From NCBI GenBank assembly GCA_029432815.1, contig JAROBA010000003.1:124001-188000 (forward strand): a DNA stretch of 64,000 bases, read 5' to 3'. Below, piece after piece: positions 16,774-25,630 of the stretch. A program made the translations under genes and the position numbers. Source of the stretch: Pontiellaceae bacterium B1224. GTDB lineage: Bacteria; Verrucomicrobiota; Kiritimatiellia; Kiritimatiellales; Pontiellaceae. The notes under the pieces are model-generated. The model ran no database searches. It was not told where the DNA came from and worked only from the letters and a program-made list of their open reading frames with translations. How positions within the stretch are numbered: the stretch's first letter is position 1; each line of letters starts with the position of its first letter.

Positions 16774-17012
16774 AGTGTTCTCCTTTACTCAGGGTTTCAT
16801 GTGAACATCTATGATGAGGATTTATATAGGGCTCGCAAGAAAAGATATTATGAATTCAATATCATATAAAATATGACACAAAGTGTAGAAGTTAACGCGT
16901 ATTAGTAGAAATATTATTGTTCTTTGATCCATGATATAATGGAGCGAAAATATTAAACATGCAGTGGTTCGAAATCTAAAGAGAATGTTTGCGAGGCATA
17001 TACGAAATGGGC
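16774..17012. promoter_or_regulatory. AT-rich leader of the inserted cassette
   Basis: 239 nt, strongly AT-rich, between the cassette's first gene and the right direct repeat. It carries the palindromic CATATAAAATATG at 16863-16875 (arms CATAT/ATATG), a possible operator or promoter core reading leftward. No open frame is convincing here. Confidence 0.5.
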
Positions 17013-17031
17013 AATTGCTGGCCGAGATTCG
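17013..17031. repeat. 19-bp direct repeat, right copy (candidate attachment site)
   Basis: AATTGCTGGCCGAGATTCG again, here followed by TGAGGGGTTGAAGTAG. Read in the shikimate kinase frame, it gives ...LLAEIREGLK and a stop at 17045-17047, one base from the convergent stop of the transglutaminase gene at 17049. Confidence 0.8.
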
Positions 17032-17048
17032 TGAGGGGTTGAAGTAGT

Positions 17049-17843
17049 TCAGTCGTTTCTATCGATACGTTGTACGTCGATATTTTGTGAAAGAATTGGC
17101 ACGGGGGGACCAAACTGGTTGTAGACGGCAACATCCGCCGCATCGCGGCCATAACCGATGGCGACGTATCCCCCTGTGAGTTGAAGCTGTGTTGCATCAA
17201 AGGTATACCAGCGGTCGGCCACATAGGCTTCGAACCAGGCGTGCAAGGCCATGGGCTGAAGTCCGTGCAGATAGCCCACCACCATGCGTGCGGGAATACT
17301 GAGACTCCGGCATAAGGTAATGCCGAGATGTGCAAAATCCCTGCACACCCCCCATCCCCGGTCATTAATTTCACAGGCAGAAAGATAGCTGTCGCAACCG
17401 AAGGGCTCAAATCGGATCGTATTGCGCATCCAGTTTTCAATGGCTTTCACCTGGTCGTAGCCGGGTAAAAAACCGGCAGTGATTTCCGAGGCCATCTGGC
17501 CAAAGCGTTCCGATTCGCAGTAGCGACTGGGCAGAAGATAACTTAATACCGCGTCCGGCAACGCCGAAACCTCGACAAACGGAGCTCCCGGCGCCTGATC
17601 AATATCGTCATCCGTTTTCACTTCCGCTGACGTGTGCACCGCGAAAGTTCCGGACGGGGCAATCAGCCGTTGGCAGAGATTACCGTAGATATCGGTGAAT
17701 TCAAACGCCGGCACACTGGGTACCATTTTGTATTCCTCGCGAGCGATCCACTGCTGTGCACCGCTGCGCGGGCGCAGCATCAGTACAAACGGAGTGGGCA
17801 CCGAGATATCAAAAACCAGATCGCAATTAGTTTTGAGCCACAT
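17049..17843 (-). CDS. Transglutaminase-like cysteine peptidase, last gene of CP-ATP-grasp cluster
   Basis: About 264 residues from the ATG at 17843, two bases after the upstream stop. The transglutaminase core is intact: cysteine in [15 protein letters not shown], histidine in LHAWFEAYV and aspartate in WYTFDATQ. Members of this family in such clusters are predicted to cleave or transfer peptides made by the accompanying ATP-grasp enzyme. No signal peptide is visible, so it probably acts in the cytoplasm. This short form lacks the extra domains of the 1104-residue protein at 21358-24672. Confidence 0.85.
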   Translation of the reverse strand: MWLKTNCDLVFDISVPTPFVLMLRPRSGAQQWIAREEYKMVPSVPAFEFTDIYGNLCQRLIAPSGTFAVHTSAEVKTDDDIDQAPGAPFVEVSALPDAVLSYLLPSRYCESERFGQMASEITAGFLPGYDQVKAIENWMRNTIRFEPFGCDSYLSACEINDRGWGVCRDFAHLGITLCRSLSIPARMVVGYLHGLQPMALHAWFEAYVADRWYTFDATQLQLTGGYVAIGYGRDAADVAVYNQFGPPVPILSQNIDVQRIDRND

Positions 17844-17845
17844 AG

Positions 17846-18805
17846 CTAAAGCCACCAATATTGTTGCGACTGTTGTTGCTGCTGTTGATTCTGACTCTGC
17901 AGTTGCTGACGATTTTGCTGCGCACGGATAATTTCGCTTTCAGGAATCATGTCGACCTGTGCGTGAACGGTATGCTTGCCTCCGCCGAGCAGAACGCCTT
18001 TGGCGGGGCTGACATCCTGGTAGTCGCGTCCCCAGCCGAGCGTGATATATTGCTCGTCGGCGATCTGATTATTGGTGGGATCGAGTTCGAGCCAGCCCGC
18101 CTGTGGGCAATAGACCGACACCCAGGCGTGCGAGGCATCGGCCCCGGCAAGCCGTGCCTGACCGGGTGGGGGGACGGTTTGGATGTAGCCGCTCATATAG
18201 CGAGCCGCGATGCCCACGCTGCGGAGGCAGGAAACCATTAGATGTGCAAAATCCTGACAGACGCCGCGCCGGTTCTGCAGCACCTCTGTTACCGGGGTGG
18301 CCACGGTGGTGGCCTTGGGATCGAAGGTGAAGTCAGTATCGATACGGGTCATCAGTTCCATGGCAACGGCATGAATGGTCATTCCCGGTCGGCATGAGGG
18401 AAGGGCATAGGTGCGGGCTTCTTCCAGGGGTTTCGCATAGAGCGAGGCGAAGCTGTATTGATAGGCGTCGAGTCCCAGTGGCGTGGTGTCCGTTCGCATG
18501 GTCTGCCGCGCAGACTCCCATGGAATGCCAGATCCGGACGCTGGAGGCCGCGGAAATATTTCGATAATGGATTTGGTCAGCACCTTCATGGCATCGTGTG
18601 GAGACTGGATCATGAAAAACGTGGCCGTGTTTCCAAAATAATCGAGACGTTCGGTCTGTACAACCGGATTCGGTTCGATGTCGATCTCGAAGGTTCTTAC
18701 CTTTTGCCAGGGCAGTTCTCGAGGCTTTAGATGCAGCGTGTTGTAAACAAACGTCACTGGCTGCGTATAGCGGAACGAGGTGAGGTGGCGGAGATGATAA
18801 ATCAC
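17846..18805 (-). CDS. Transglutaminase family protein with N-terminal beta domain
   Basis: About 319 residues. The GTG at 18805 is preferred because it overlaps the upstream stop (GTGA) and gives the family-typical start [12 protein letters not shown]. An N-terminal Bact_transglu_N-like beta region is followed by the core: cysteine in [12 protein letters not shown], histidine in [10 protein letters not shown] and aspartate in WLELDPTNN. The last 25 residues are almost all glutamine with serine ([17 protein letters not shown]), an unusual low-complexity tail. It is coupled to both neighbours and belongs with the fused ATP-grasp/alpha-E gene immediately upstream. Confidence 0.87.
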   Translation of the reverse strand: MIYHLRHLTSFRYTQPVTFVYNTLHLKPRELPWQKVRTFEIDIEPNPVVQTERLDYFGNTATFFMIQSPHDAMKVLTKSIIEIFPRPPASGSGIPWESARQTMRTDTTPLGLDAYQYSFASLYAKPLEEARTYALPSCRPGMTIHAVAMELMTRIDTDFTFDPKATTVATPVTEVLQNRRGVCQDFAHLMVSCLRSVGIAARYMSGYIQTVPPPGQARLAGADASHAWVSVYCPQAGWLELDPTNNQIADEQYITLGWGRDYQDVSPAKGVLLGGGKHTVHAQVDMIPESEIIRAQQNRQQLQSQNQQQQQQSQQYWWL

Positions 18806-21342
18806 TCGTCCTCTCCGTTCCAACTTTCGGACCCGTAGGCCGATGCCAGCTTGCTGGTGGCATCCACGTGCGCCAGATAGCGATGTGTGATCAGGTTGCT
18901 GAGTTCCTGAACGCTGTCTATGACTTCCGAGAGCAGGGTGTGCAAGGTTGCACGGCGTCCTTTCGTATCAACTTGAGCAAGCTGGTTTAGATCGCAGTTT
19001 TGAATGTGCAATACAAGTTCGTCTGCCAGTGTTTGCTCCGGCAGCCGCCCGCGCCCATGTAGCTCCGACAGCGCGTGCACATGCCGGCTGATCAACACCA
19101 GCTGGTAGGCAATACTACGTGGATTTGAATCGTCGCAGAGCAGCAGGTCGAGCAGCGGCAGAGGAACCACGCGGCTTTGATAGCGTGAGCGGTAGGTCAT
19201 GGCGCTGTTGGCTACTTCAAGAATGGCATCCAGTACAGGAGGCTCGAACGAAGACGGCTTGACCAATAGCTCCTGAAGCAGTTGCGCACTCATGACAGCC
19301 CGTTCCATTCGGAACCCCATATCCATGAACCGCCATCCATAGCCGTGGGTCATGCTTTCTGAACTCAGCCCGGAAAAGGCCGCGAGCGGCATCAGCAACC
19401 GGTCGAGCATATCGAGCGCATCGAACAGATCTCCGCTGCTGGGGGTGGATTGCAATTCGCCTTGCATGCGATCGAGAATATGCCAGGTATCAATGCTGAT
19501 TCGTTCGCGCACAGTGGAGCCGATGCTGCAGGCGCTGATGAGTGCATTATGCAAATTTCCAGGAAGAGCGCGGTCAAAGATCATATTGAAGATCAGAGTT
19601 TTGGTCTCCGCGGCCTGTTTGATCGGATCGGTAATTGGATTTGCACCGGGTTCAGCGGTGGTCATTTCAGAAAGCGTGTGCAAAAGCACTGCTAATTCGG
19701 GTGTCCCGTCGGGTTGGGTTTCTTCGGTGAGCCTCCTGAGTATGGTTCGCAGCAGGCGGGCGTCCATGTCGGCACGTTGGACATAGCGGCCCAGCCAAAA
19801 GAGGTTATCAGCAACGCGACTTGAGAGATTGGCATCGCTGCGCGACGGTTCTATTTCATCTTCAACGGCCGGAAGCAGTGTAACGTGCCTGACCGCTCCG
19901 CGCGCTTTCAGCCAGGCATCTTTGGAGCCGCCGCCGCTTTCCATACTGACGATCGGCGAATCTGCTTGGGGCGACGTACGAACCAGACCGCCCGGCATCA
20001 CTTCCCAACCATCACGGGTGGCGACAATGAAGGCCCGCAGCATGGTATTGCGCGAAACGAGTTGCGAATCCTGCCAGCAGGGGGAGGACGACAGAGAGAT
20101 GCTCTCCTGCGCAATGAACTGTTCCGGTTCTGCTTTGATCCGGTCAGCAAGGGCCGTACGGTCGGCCGGGGAAAGGGACTGAACGAGGACCGCTTTTTCT
20201 CGTTGGTCGGAAAAGGCGCGCTTAATGACCCATCGGTCGAACTGATCCAGCACCTGCTTACACTCTTTTTCCTGGCCGCACCATAGAGTCGGCAGGGTGG
20301 CTAATTTGGGTTCTTCCCCGGTCAGGTTCCGGCAGAGAGTCGGGAAGAACGGCAGCAGGGCGGGGGTTTCGGCCAGCCCGCTACCGAGAGCATTGGCGAT
20401 GGCCACTTCGCCGTCGATGGCGGCTTGAACAAGACCGGGAATTCCCAAAAGGGAATCGCCGGCCAGCTCGAGCGGATCGCAGAGCGAGTCAGCCTGCCGG
20501 CGCAGGATGACATCCACTTTGCGCAGTCCGGACAGGGTTTTTCGAAAGACCTCGCTGCCGCGAACCGTCAGGTCGTTTCCGAGCACGAGCGGGTAGCCGA
20601 GATAGCGGGCAATGTAGGCGTGTTCAAAATAGCTGGAGCTGTGAGAGCCGGGCGTCAGTACCACAATATGCGGACTCAACGTCCGACCGGCGGCCAGTCC
20701 TTCCAGCGTATTACGCAACGTGGCAAAAAAAGAGGCCAACCGTTCCACTCCGCAAACGCGGTACATCGTCGGGAAGGTACGGGACATCATCAATCGGTTT
20801 TCCAGTGCGTAGCCTGCTCCGGGCGGCGTCTGCGAAAGGTCTTTCACCACGCTCCATTTTCCGGAAGGCGTGCGGGCGAGATCGACGGCGTGCAATGTGA
20901 GGTATTGTCCGTTTGGCGGTGTAAACTGGCAGCAGGGCCGCAGGAAATTCGGGTTGGCATACAGCAGTTCACTGGGCAGTACATTGTTTTTCAGAAGCTT
21001 TTGTTCCGAATAGAGGTCCGCCATTGTCAGGTTAAGTACCTTCATACGCTGGATTAACCCCGCCGAAAGCGCTTCCCATTCGTCGGGGTCAATCATCAGC
21101 GGAACCGGATCAAGCATCCATGGATGGCTGCTGCCCTGCTCATCGTCATAGACGTTGTAGGTTACACCGTTTTCTCGGATCATACGCTGCGTACGCAACC
21201 AGCGGGCGTCGATATTCCGCGCTCCGTACTCTTCCAGTTGGCGCAGCATCGGCTGCCAATGGGGGCGAATGGTTCCGTCGGGAGCCAGCATTTCAGGGTA
21301 TGCGCCCGGAAGTGGCCGAAAAGAATCGGTCATTGCACTCAT
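18802..21342 (-). CDS. Fused circularly permuted ATP-grasp and alpha-E protein
   Basis: 846 residues. The first roughly 480 form a CP-ATP-grasp domain (VVLTPGSHSSSYFEHAYIAR, VDVILRRQADSLCDPLEL, IANALGSGLAETPALLPF, WVIKRAFSDQ), an amidoligase-type fold predicted to join amino acids or peptides. From about residue 510 an alpha-E domain begins (RVADNLFWLGRYVQRADMDA) and runs helically to the end. In the other set of this cluster the same two domains are separate genes (25630-27087 and 24677-25630). Start at 21342; the ATG at 21333 is equally possible. Fifteen nt separate it from the upstream stop. Confidence 0.9.
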   Translation of the reverse strand: MSAMTDSFRPLPGAYPEMLAPDGTIRPHWQPMLRQLEEYGARNIDARWLRTQRMIRENGVTYNVYDDEQGSSHPWMLDPVPLMIDPDEWEALSAGLIQRMKVLNLTMADLYSEQKLLKNNVLPSELLYANPNFLRPCCQFTPPNGQYLTLHAVDLARTPSGKWSVVKDLSQTPPGAGYALENRLMMSRTFPTMYRVCGVERLASFFATLRNTLEGLAAGRTLSPHIVVLTPGSHSSSYFEHAYIARYLGYPLVLGNDLTVRGSEVFRKTLSGLRKVDVILRRQADSLCDPLELAGDSLLGIPGLVQAAIDGEVAIANALGSGLAETPALLPFFPTLCRNLTGEEPKLATLPTLWCGQEKECKQVLDQFDRWVIKRAFSDQREKAVLVQSLSPADRTALADRIKAEPEQFIAQESISLSSSPCWQDSQLVSRNTMLRAFIVATRDGWEVMPGGLVRTSPQADSPIVSMESGGGSKDAWLKARGAVRHVTLLPAVEDEIEPSRSDANLSSRVADNLFWLGRYVQRADMDARLLRTILRRLTEETQPDGTPELAVLLHTLSEMTTAEPGANPITDPIKQAAETKTLIFNMIFDRALPGNLHNALISACSIGSTVRERISIDTWHILDRMQGELQSTPSSGDLFDALDMLDRLLMPLAAFSGLSSESMTHGYGWRFMDMGFRMERAVMSAQLLQELLVKPSSFEPPVLDAILEVANSAMTYRSRYQSRVVPLPLLDLLLCDDSNPRSIAYQLVLISRHVHALSELHGRGRLPEQTLADELVLHIQNCDLNQLAQVDTKGRRATLHTLLSEVIDSVQELSNLITHRYLAHVDATSKLASAYGSESWNGEDE

Positions 21343-21357
21343 GGTTGGGCGATTCCC

Positions 21358-24300
21358 CTAAAGGCGTCGAAGGTCGAGCGTGACGGGCATTTCCGCATTA
21401 CGCGGGATGCGGCGCATCTGGAACGGTCCGGGCGTATGGCCCAGCGTCCGGAAGCGCTCGGCGCGTCTGGTTTCTGCTTCAAGTGCGTTGACAGGGAAAA
21501 TCTCATGGCTCCTTCCGCCGGGGTGGCTGACGTAATAGGTACAGCCTCCAACAGCGCGCGCATTCTGCCTGTCTACCAAATCAAATACAAGCGGCGCATG
21601 CACCGGAATCGTAGGGTGCAGGCAGCTCGGCGGCTGCCAGGCACGATAGCGCACGCCGGCCACATAAACGCCGGGCTGATCGGTTGCCGTAAGTGGAACT
21701 TCAATACCGTTCACTGCAATCGCGTGTTTCTGTTCGTACAACCCGGTCACCTTCACCTGCAGGCGTTCGAGCGAGGAATCGACATAACGTGCGGTTCCGC
21801 CGCCGCCAGCCTCTTCGCCAAGTACGAGCCAGGGTTCGATGGCCTGGCGCAGCTCAATCGTAACACCATCAACCGTAACGGTTCCAATGACTGGAAAACG
21901 GAATTCGAAGTGGGTGGCGAACCATTCCTGTCGGAACGGGAAGTTGGCATCGTTGAGCCGATCAATCACGTTGGCAAAATCCTGCTGAACATAGTGTGGC
22001 AGCATAAAACGGTCGTGCAGATGCGTCAGCCAGCGCGTCAGCGGCTCGTCGTAGGGATTTTCCCAGAAGTCGACAATCAAGGCCCGCAGCAGCAGCTGCT
22101 GGGTCAGGCTCATGCGGGCATGCGGCGGCATTTCAAAGCCGCGGAATTCAACGAGTCCGAGCCGGCCGGTGGCACTGTCGGGCGAATACATCTTATCGAT
22201 ACAGAACTCGGCGCGGTGCGTGTTGCCGGTCAGGTCGGTCAGCAAATGCCGGAAAACGCGGTCGACCAGCCACGGCGGAATCGACGGATCTTTCGAGTTT
22301 GGAATCTGACGGAATGCCAGTTCCATTTCATAGGCTGCATCCGGACGGCCTTCATCGACGCGTGGCGCCTGCGAAGTCGGGCCGATAAACAACCCGCTGA
22401 ACAGATAGCTCAGCGAGGGATGGTTCATCCAATAGCCTATCAACGATTTAAGCAGATCGGGCCGGCGCAGGAAGGGGGAGTCGGCCGGCGTTGCTCCGCC
22501 GACCACCACATGGTTACCACCGCCGGTGCCGGTGTGGCGGCCGTCGAGCTGGAACTTATCGGTGCGTAGCAGCCACTCGCGTGCTTCGTCGTAGAGCACA
22601 GAGGTATTGTTAATCATCTCGCGCCAGGAATAGGCGGGCTGAATGTTGACCTCAATCACGCCCGGGTCCGGCGTGACCTTCATGTATTCAATACGCGGAT
22701 CGTGCGGGGGTTCATAGCCTTCAATAAGCACAGGCGTGCCGGTGATTTCGGCGGCGTGTTCGACCGCAGCGACGAGATCGAGATAGTCTTCGATTTTTTC
22801 GCACGGCGGGAAGAACGCATAAAGACGCCCTTCACGACATTCCACGCACATGGCGGTGCGAACCACCCACGGGGCCGATTCTCCTAATTGCGGCAGCTGA
22901 TCGGACGTTTGCTCGTTATCTTCAAAGATACCGGTATCGCGCGGGGCGTCGCCACGATTTTGCGGAACCACAATCGCGCGGCGGCTCGGCAGCGGCGGAT
23001 GGTAGGCCGAAGGATCGGATGTGCCCATCACGGGGCGATCTTCCTTTTTCGCCCAGGGCAGGCTTTCGAGCGGCAGACGGAGTCCGAGCGGGGAGTCGCC
23101 GGGCACGAGATAGAGCTGTTTGCCGCGCAGCATCCAGAGTCCGCTCTGCCAGTTGGAGCCGGTGCGTTCGAGCGGCAGGACATATCCGACGGGAGTATTG
23201 AGCCCGCGGTTGAACACTTTGAGCAGCTGCTCGCGCTCCTGCGGATCATCCAACTTGCTGTCTAGCGGGCTGACGTTGATCGGCAGTTCACGTTCGCGCA
23301 GCGAAAATTTAACCGGGTCTTCGAAAGCGGGGTTGATGTAGTCGCGGTTGACGCCGAGCTGGCGGGTCAGTTCCTCCGTCAGCGCAAGCGCATCTTTGTA
23401 GGTGTGGCCGTACTCCTCGTTTTCACTGCCGATGAGTTTATCGTTGGTCCAGATTGGAAGACCGTCTTTTCGCCAGTATAGGCCGAGTGCCCAGCGGGGG
23501 AGCGGTTCGCCCGGATACCATTTTCCCTGACCGAAATGGAGCAATCCCTTTGGGCCGAAACGAGCACGCAGGCGGCGGATCAGTTTTTCGGAAAGCGGTT
23601 TTTTGGTGGGGCCGACGGCTCCGGTGTTCCACTCTTCACCTTCGAGATCGGTGCCGGAGATGAAGGTTGGTTCGCCGCCCATACTCAGGCGGACATCGCC
23701 TTTAACCAAGCGTTGGTCAACCGCATCGCCGAGTTCGACAACGGCCTGCCATTGGCCATCGGTGTAGGGCTTTGTGACCCGCGGATCTTCGTGAATACGG
23801 GTGACCGACATTTCAACATTAAATTCGGTTTCGCATTCGGTGATGCCACCTTCGAGCGGCGATGCGCCTTTGGCATCGGCCGAGGTGGCGAGCGGAATGT
23901 GGCCTTCACCGCAGAAGAGGCCGCTGGTGGCATCGAGCCCGACCCATCCGGCTCCGGGAAGATAGACCTCGCACCAGGCGTGCAGGTCGCAGACATCTTC
24001 AGTAACACCGGCGGGTGCGTTGGGGTCGACCGGCTTTTCATCGGCAGCGAGCTGGATGGAATAGCCGGACACAAAGCGGGCCGCAAGGCCGAGACGACGG
24101 AATAAATTAACCAGCAACCACGCAAAGTCGCGGCAACTGCCTTTGCCTTCTTTGAGCGTGCGCTCCGGGGTGTAGATGCCCGGGTCCATTCGCAGGGTAT
24201 ATTCGAGGCTGGCGTTCACCTTTTCATTCACCATAGCCAGAAATTCAATGCTACGGATTTCTGTCAGGTCAATCGATTCAAGGAATTCCTGAAAGCGCGG

Positions 24301-24672
24301 GGTCAGCCGTTGTTTTGCAAAATAAGAGCGGAGTTCGCGGCGAAGTTTATAGTTGTATTCAAAGGGGTAGGTCTCGGCATCCTCTTCGAGGAAAAAGTCG
24401 AACGGGTTGATCGGCTTGAGGTCGGCAACCAGATCGACCTCCATACTGAACATGCGCGTCGGTTCATTGACCAACAGGCGGGCAAGATAGTTGTTCTGCG
24501 GGTCCTGCTGCCAGTTGAGGAAGTGGTCTTCCGGTTCGATCTGCAACGAATAGCTGACGATCGGGGTGCGGCAGTGCGGTGTGGGACGAAGACGAATGAT
24601 TTGCGGTCCGAGTTCGGCAAGCCGATCGTAGAAATATTCGGTTTTATGGTGAAGGGCAATGCGAATGGCCAT
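21358..24672 (-). CDS. Large transglutaminase protein with DUF2126 region
   Basis: 1104 residues. It begins with a Bact_transglu_N-like beta domain (MAIRIALHHKTEYFYDRLAE), then the transglutaminase core with Cys180 (GKGSCRDFAWLL), His231 (DLHAWCEVYL) and Asp247 (WVGLDATSG). From about residue 330 the long DUF2126 region follows, including GGEPTFISG, GGGNHVVVGGATPADSPFL and PPHARMSLTQQLLLRAL. Proteins of this architecture accompany CP-ATP-grasp and alpha-E genes and are predicted to work on the peptide product. It carries the only exact TTCCA-n5-TGGAA palindrome (21882-21896) found between 13.9 and 30.3 kb. Four nt separate it from the alpha-E gene. Confidence 0.92.
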   Translation of the reverse strand: MAIRIALHHKTEYFYDRLAELGPQIIRLRPTPHCRTPIVSYSLQIEPEDHFLNWQQDPQNNYLARLLVNEPTRMFSMEVDLVADLKPINPFDFFLEEDAETYPFEYNYKLRRELRSYFAKQRLTPRFQEFLESIDLTEIRSIEFLAMVNEKVNASLEYTLRMDPGIYTPERTLKEGKGSCRDFAWLLVNLFRRLGLAARFVSGYSIQLAADEKPVDPNAPAGVTEDVCDLHAWCEVYLPGAGWVGLDATSGLFCGEGHIPLATSADAKGASPLEGGITECETEFNVEMSVTRIHEDPRVTKPYTDGQWQAVVELGDAVDQRLVKGDVRLSMGGEPTFISGTDLEGEEWNTGAVGPTKKPLSEKLIRRLRARFGPKGLLHFGQGKWYPGEPLPRWALGLYWRKDGLPIWTNDKLIGSENEEYGHTYKDALALTEELTRQLGVNRDYINPAFEDPVKFSLRERELPINVSPLDSKLDDPQEREQLLKVFNRGLNTPVGYVLPLERTGSNWQSGLWMLRGKQLYLVPGDSPLGLRLPLESLPWAKKEDRPVMGTSDPSAYHPPLPSRRAIVVPQNRGDAPRDTGIFEDNEQTSDQLPQLGESAPWVVRTAMCVECREGRLYAFFPPCEKIEDYLDLVAAVEHAAEITGTPVLIEGYEPPHDPRIEYMKVTPDPGVIEVNIQPAYSWREMINNTSVLYDEAREWLLRTDKFQLDGRHTGTGGGNHVVVGGATPADSPFLRRPDLLKSLIGYWMNHPSLSYLFSGLFIGPTSQAPRVDEGRPDAAYEMELAFRQIPNSKDPSIPPWLVDRVFRHLLTDLTGNTHRAEFCIDKMYSPDSATGRLGLVEFRGFEMPPHARMSLTQQLLLRALIVDFWENPYDEPLTRWLTHLHDRFMLPHYVQQDFANVIDRLNDANFPFRQEWFATHFEFRFPVIGTVTVDGVTIELRQAIEPWLVLGEEAGGGGTARYVDSSLERLQVKVTGLYEQKHAIAVNGIEVPLTATDQPGVYVAGVRYRAWQPPSCLHPTIPVHAPLVFDLVDRQNARAVGGCTYYVSHPGGRSHEIFPVNALEAETRRAERFRTLGHTPGPFQMRRIPRNAEMPVTLDLRRL
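21882..21896. repeat. Palindrome TTCCAATGACTGGAA
   Basis: In the DUF2126 gene; P-V-I-G. The only exact copy between 13.9 and 30.3 kb. Confidence 0.9.
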
Positions 24673-24676
24673 GAGG

Positions 24677-25630
24677 TCATGCTCCAGTAGAAAGTGCGGG
24701 GTCGGGATTAAAATGATCGAAGATGGCTGAGTTGATATTATTCATCGCGAGCTGCAGGTCCTCGATGAATTCATTCAACCCTGTTTCTATAATGTCGGAA
24801 CCGCTCAGAGACTCAAGTTTTTTACAGAGCGATGCCAGCTGTTTATGGGGTTCTCCCTGCTCACCATCGGTTATCAGGTTGAGGCTCTGCTGTGCGGACT
24901 GGAGGCAGAACAGGATTGCTCGGGGGAACGCCGGGTTGAGTACGATCATGTGGATAACATTGTCCCGCTGGATCAGTCCGTGCGTACGATGGTAGGCCTC
25001 GCGGGCGTCGAGCGAGAGCAGCAGGGCCAGCCATTGCATATCGTCGATGGACGTTTCCAGATCGGTGATCTGCGGATGGATGTAGAAATATTTAACGTGG
25101 AGCAGGCGCGAGGTCTTGTCGGCCCGTTCCATGAATTCCCCCAGTCGCCAGAAATGGTAGCCACGACCGCGTTCAATGATTTCGGAAAACATACCGGAAA
25201 TCATCATGCATTCCCGCTTAACCTCGCGGCAGAGCTCGAGGATCTGGCTATGGAAAAAATCTTTTCGACGGGCGGCATCGGGAACCAGTTTCCCCAGCGC
25301 ATTGATGGCTTCGAAAAGCTCGGCCGGCATATTTTCGCGCAGTCCCATTGCATTTTCCCGTGCGGCCCGCAGGCAGCTTGCAATGGAGTTGATATATTCC
25401 GGGTTGAACATCAGGAAATGCATCACATTCTCTGCGGTCGGTTCACCGCACCGCGCTTCAAAAATCTTGATGTCACCGGTAATTTCAATCAGCGGGCGCC
25501 ATTGCTCCTGTCCTCCTTGCTGGAGGTCGAGGTTCAGGTGGTAACTCACTTCGAGGAAGCGGGCGGTATTGGCCGCGCGTTCAATATAGCGGCTCATCCA
25601 CATGATCTGGTCTGCAACACGGCTTAACAT
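24677..25630 (-). CDS. Alpha-E domain protein
   Basis: 317 residues, almost wholly helical. The start MLSRVADQIMWMSRYIERAANTARFLEV is diagnostic of the alpha-E (DUF403) family, which always travels with CP-ATP-grasp proteins and probably acts as their partner or product-binding subunit. Later ERADKTSRLLHVKYFYIHP repeats the helical signature. The ATG overlaps the stop of the upstream CP-ATP-grasp gene (TAATG). The biochemical role of the family is not settled. Confidence 0.9.
   Translation of the reverse strand: MLSRVADQIMWMSRYIERAANTARFLEVSYHLNLDLQQGGQEQWRPLIEITGDIKIFEARCGEPTAENVMHFLMFNPEYINSIASCLRAARENAMGLRENMPAELFEAINALGKLVPDAARRKDFFHSQILELCREVKRECMMISGMFSEIIERGRGYHFWRLGEFMERADKTSRLLHVKYFYIHPQITDLETSIDDMQWLALLLSLDAREAYHRTHGLIQRDNVIHMIVLNPAFPRAILFCLQSAQQSLNLITDGEQGEPHKQLASLCKKLESLSGSDIIETGLNEFIEDLQLAMNNINSAIFDHFNPDPALSTGA

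Noticed and set aside
14473-17012. Calling the three-gene insertion a prophage or integrative element with its own integrase
   Set aside because: No integrase, transposase, replication or structural phage gene is inside; only the direct repeats support integration.
21124-22569. Long plus-strand open frame (481 codons) opposite the transglutaminase-DUF2126 and fused ATP-grasp genes
   Set aside because: It spans the 3' and 5' ends of two well-supported minus-strand genes, has no recognisable domain, and is the usual antisense shadow in GC-rich DNA.
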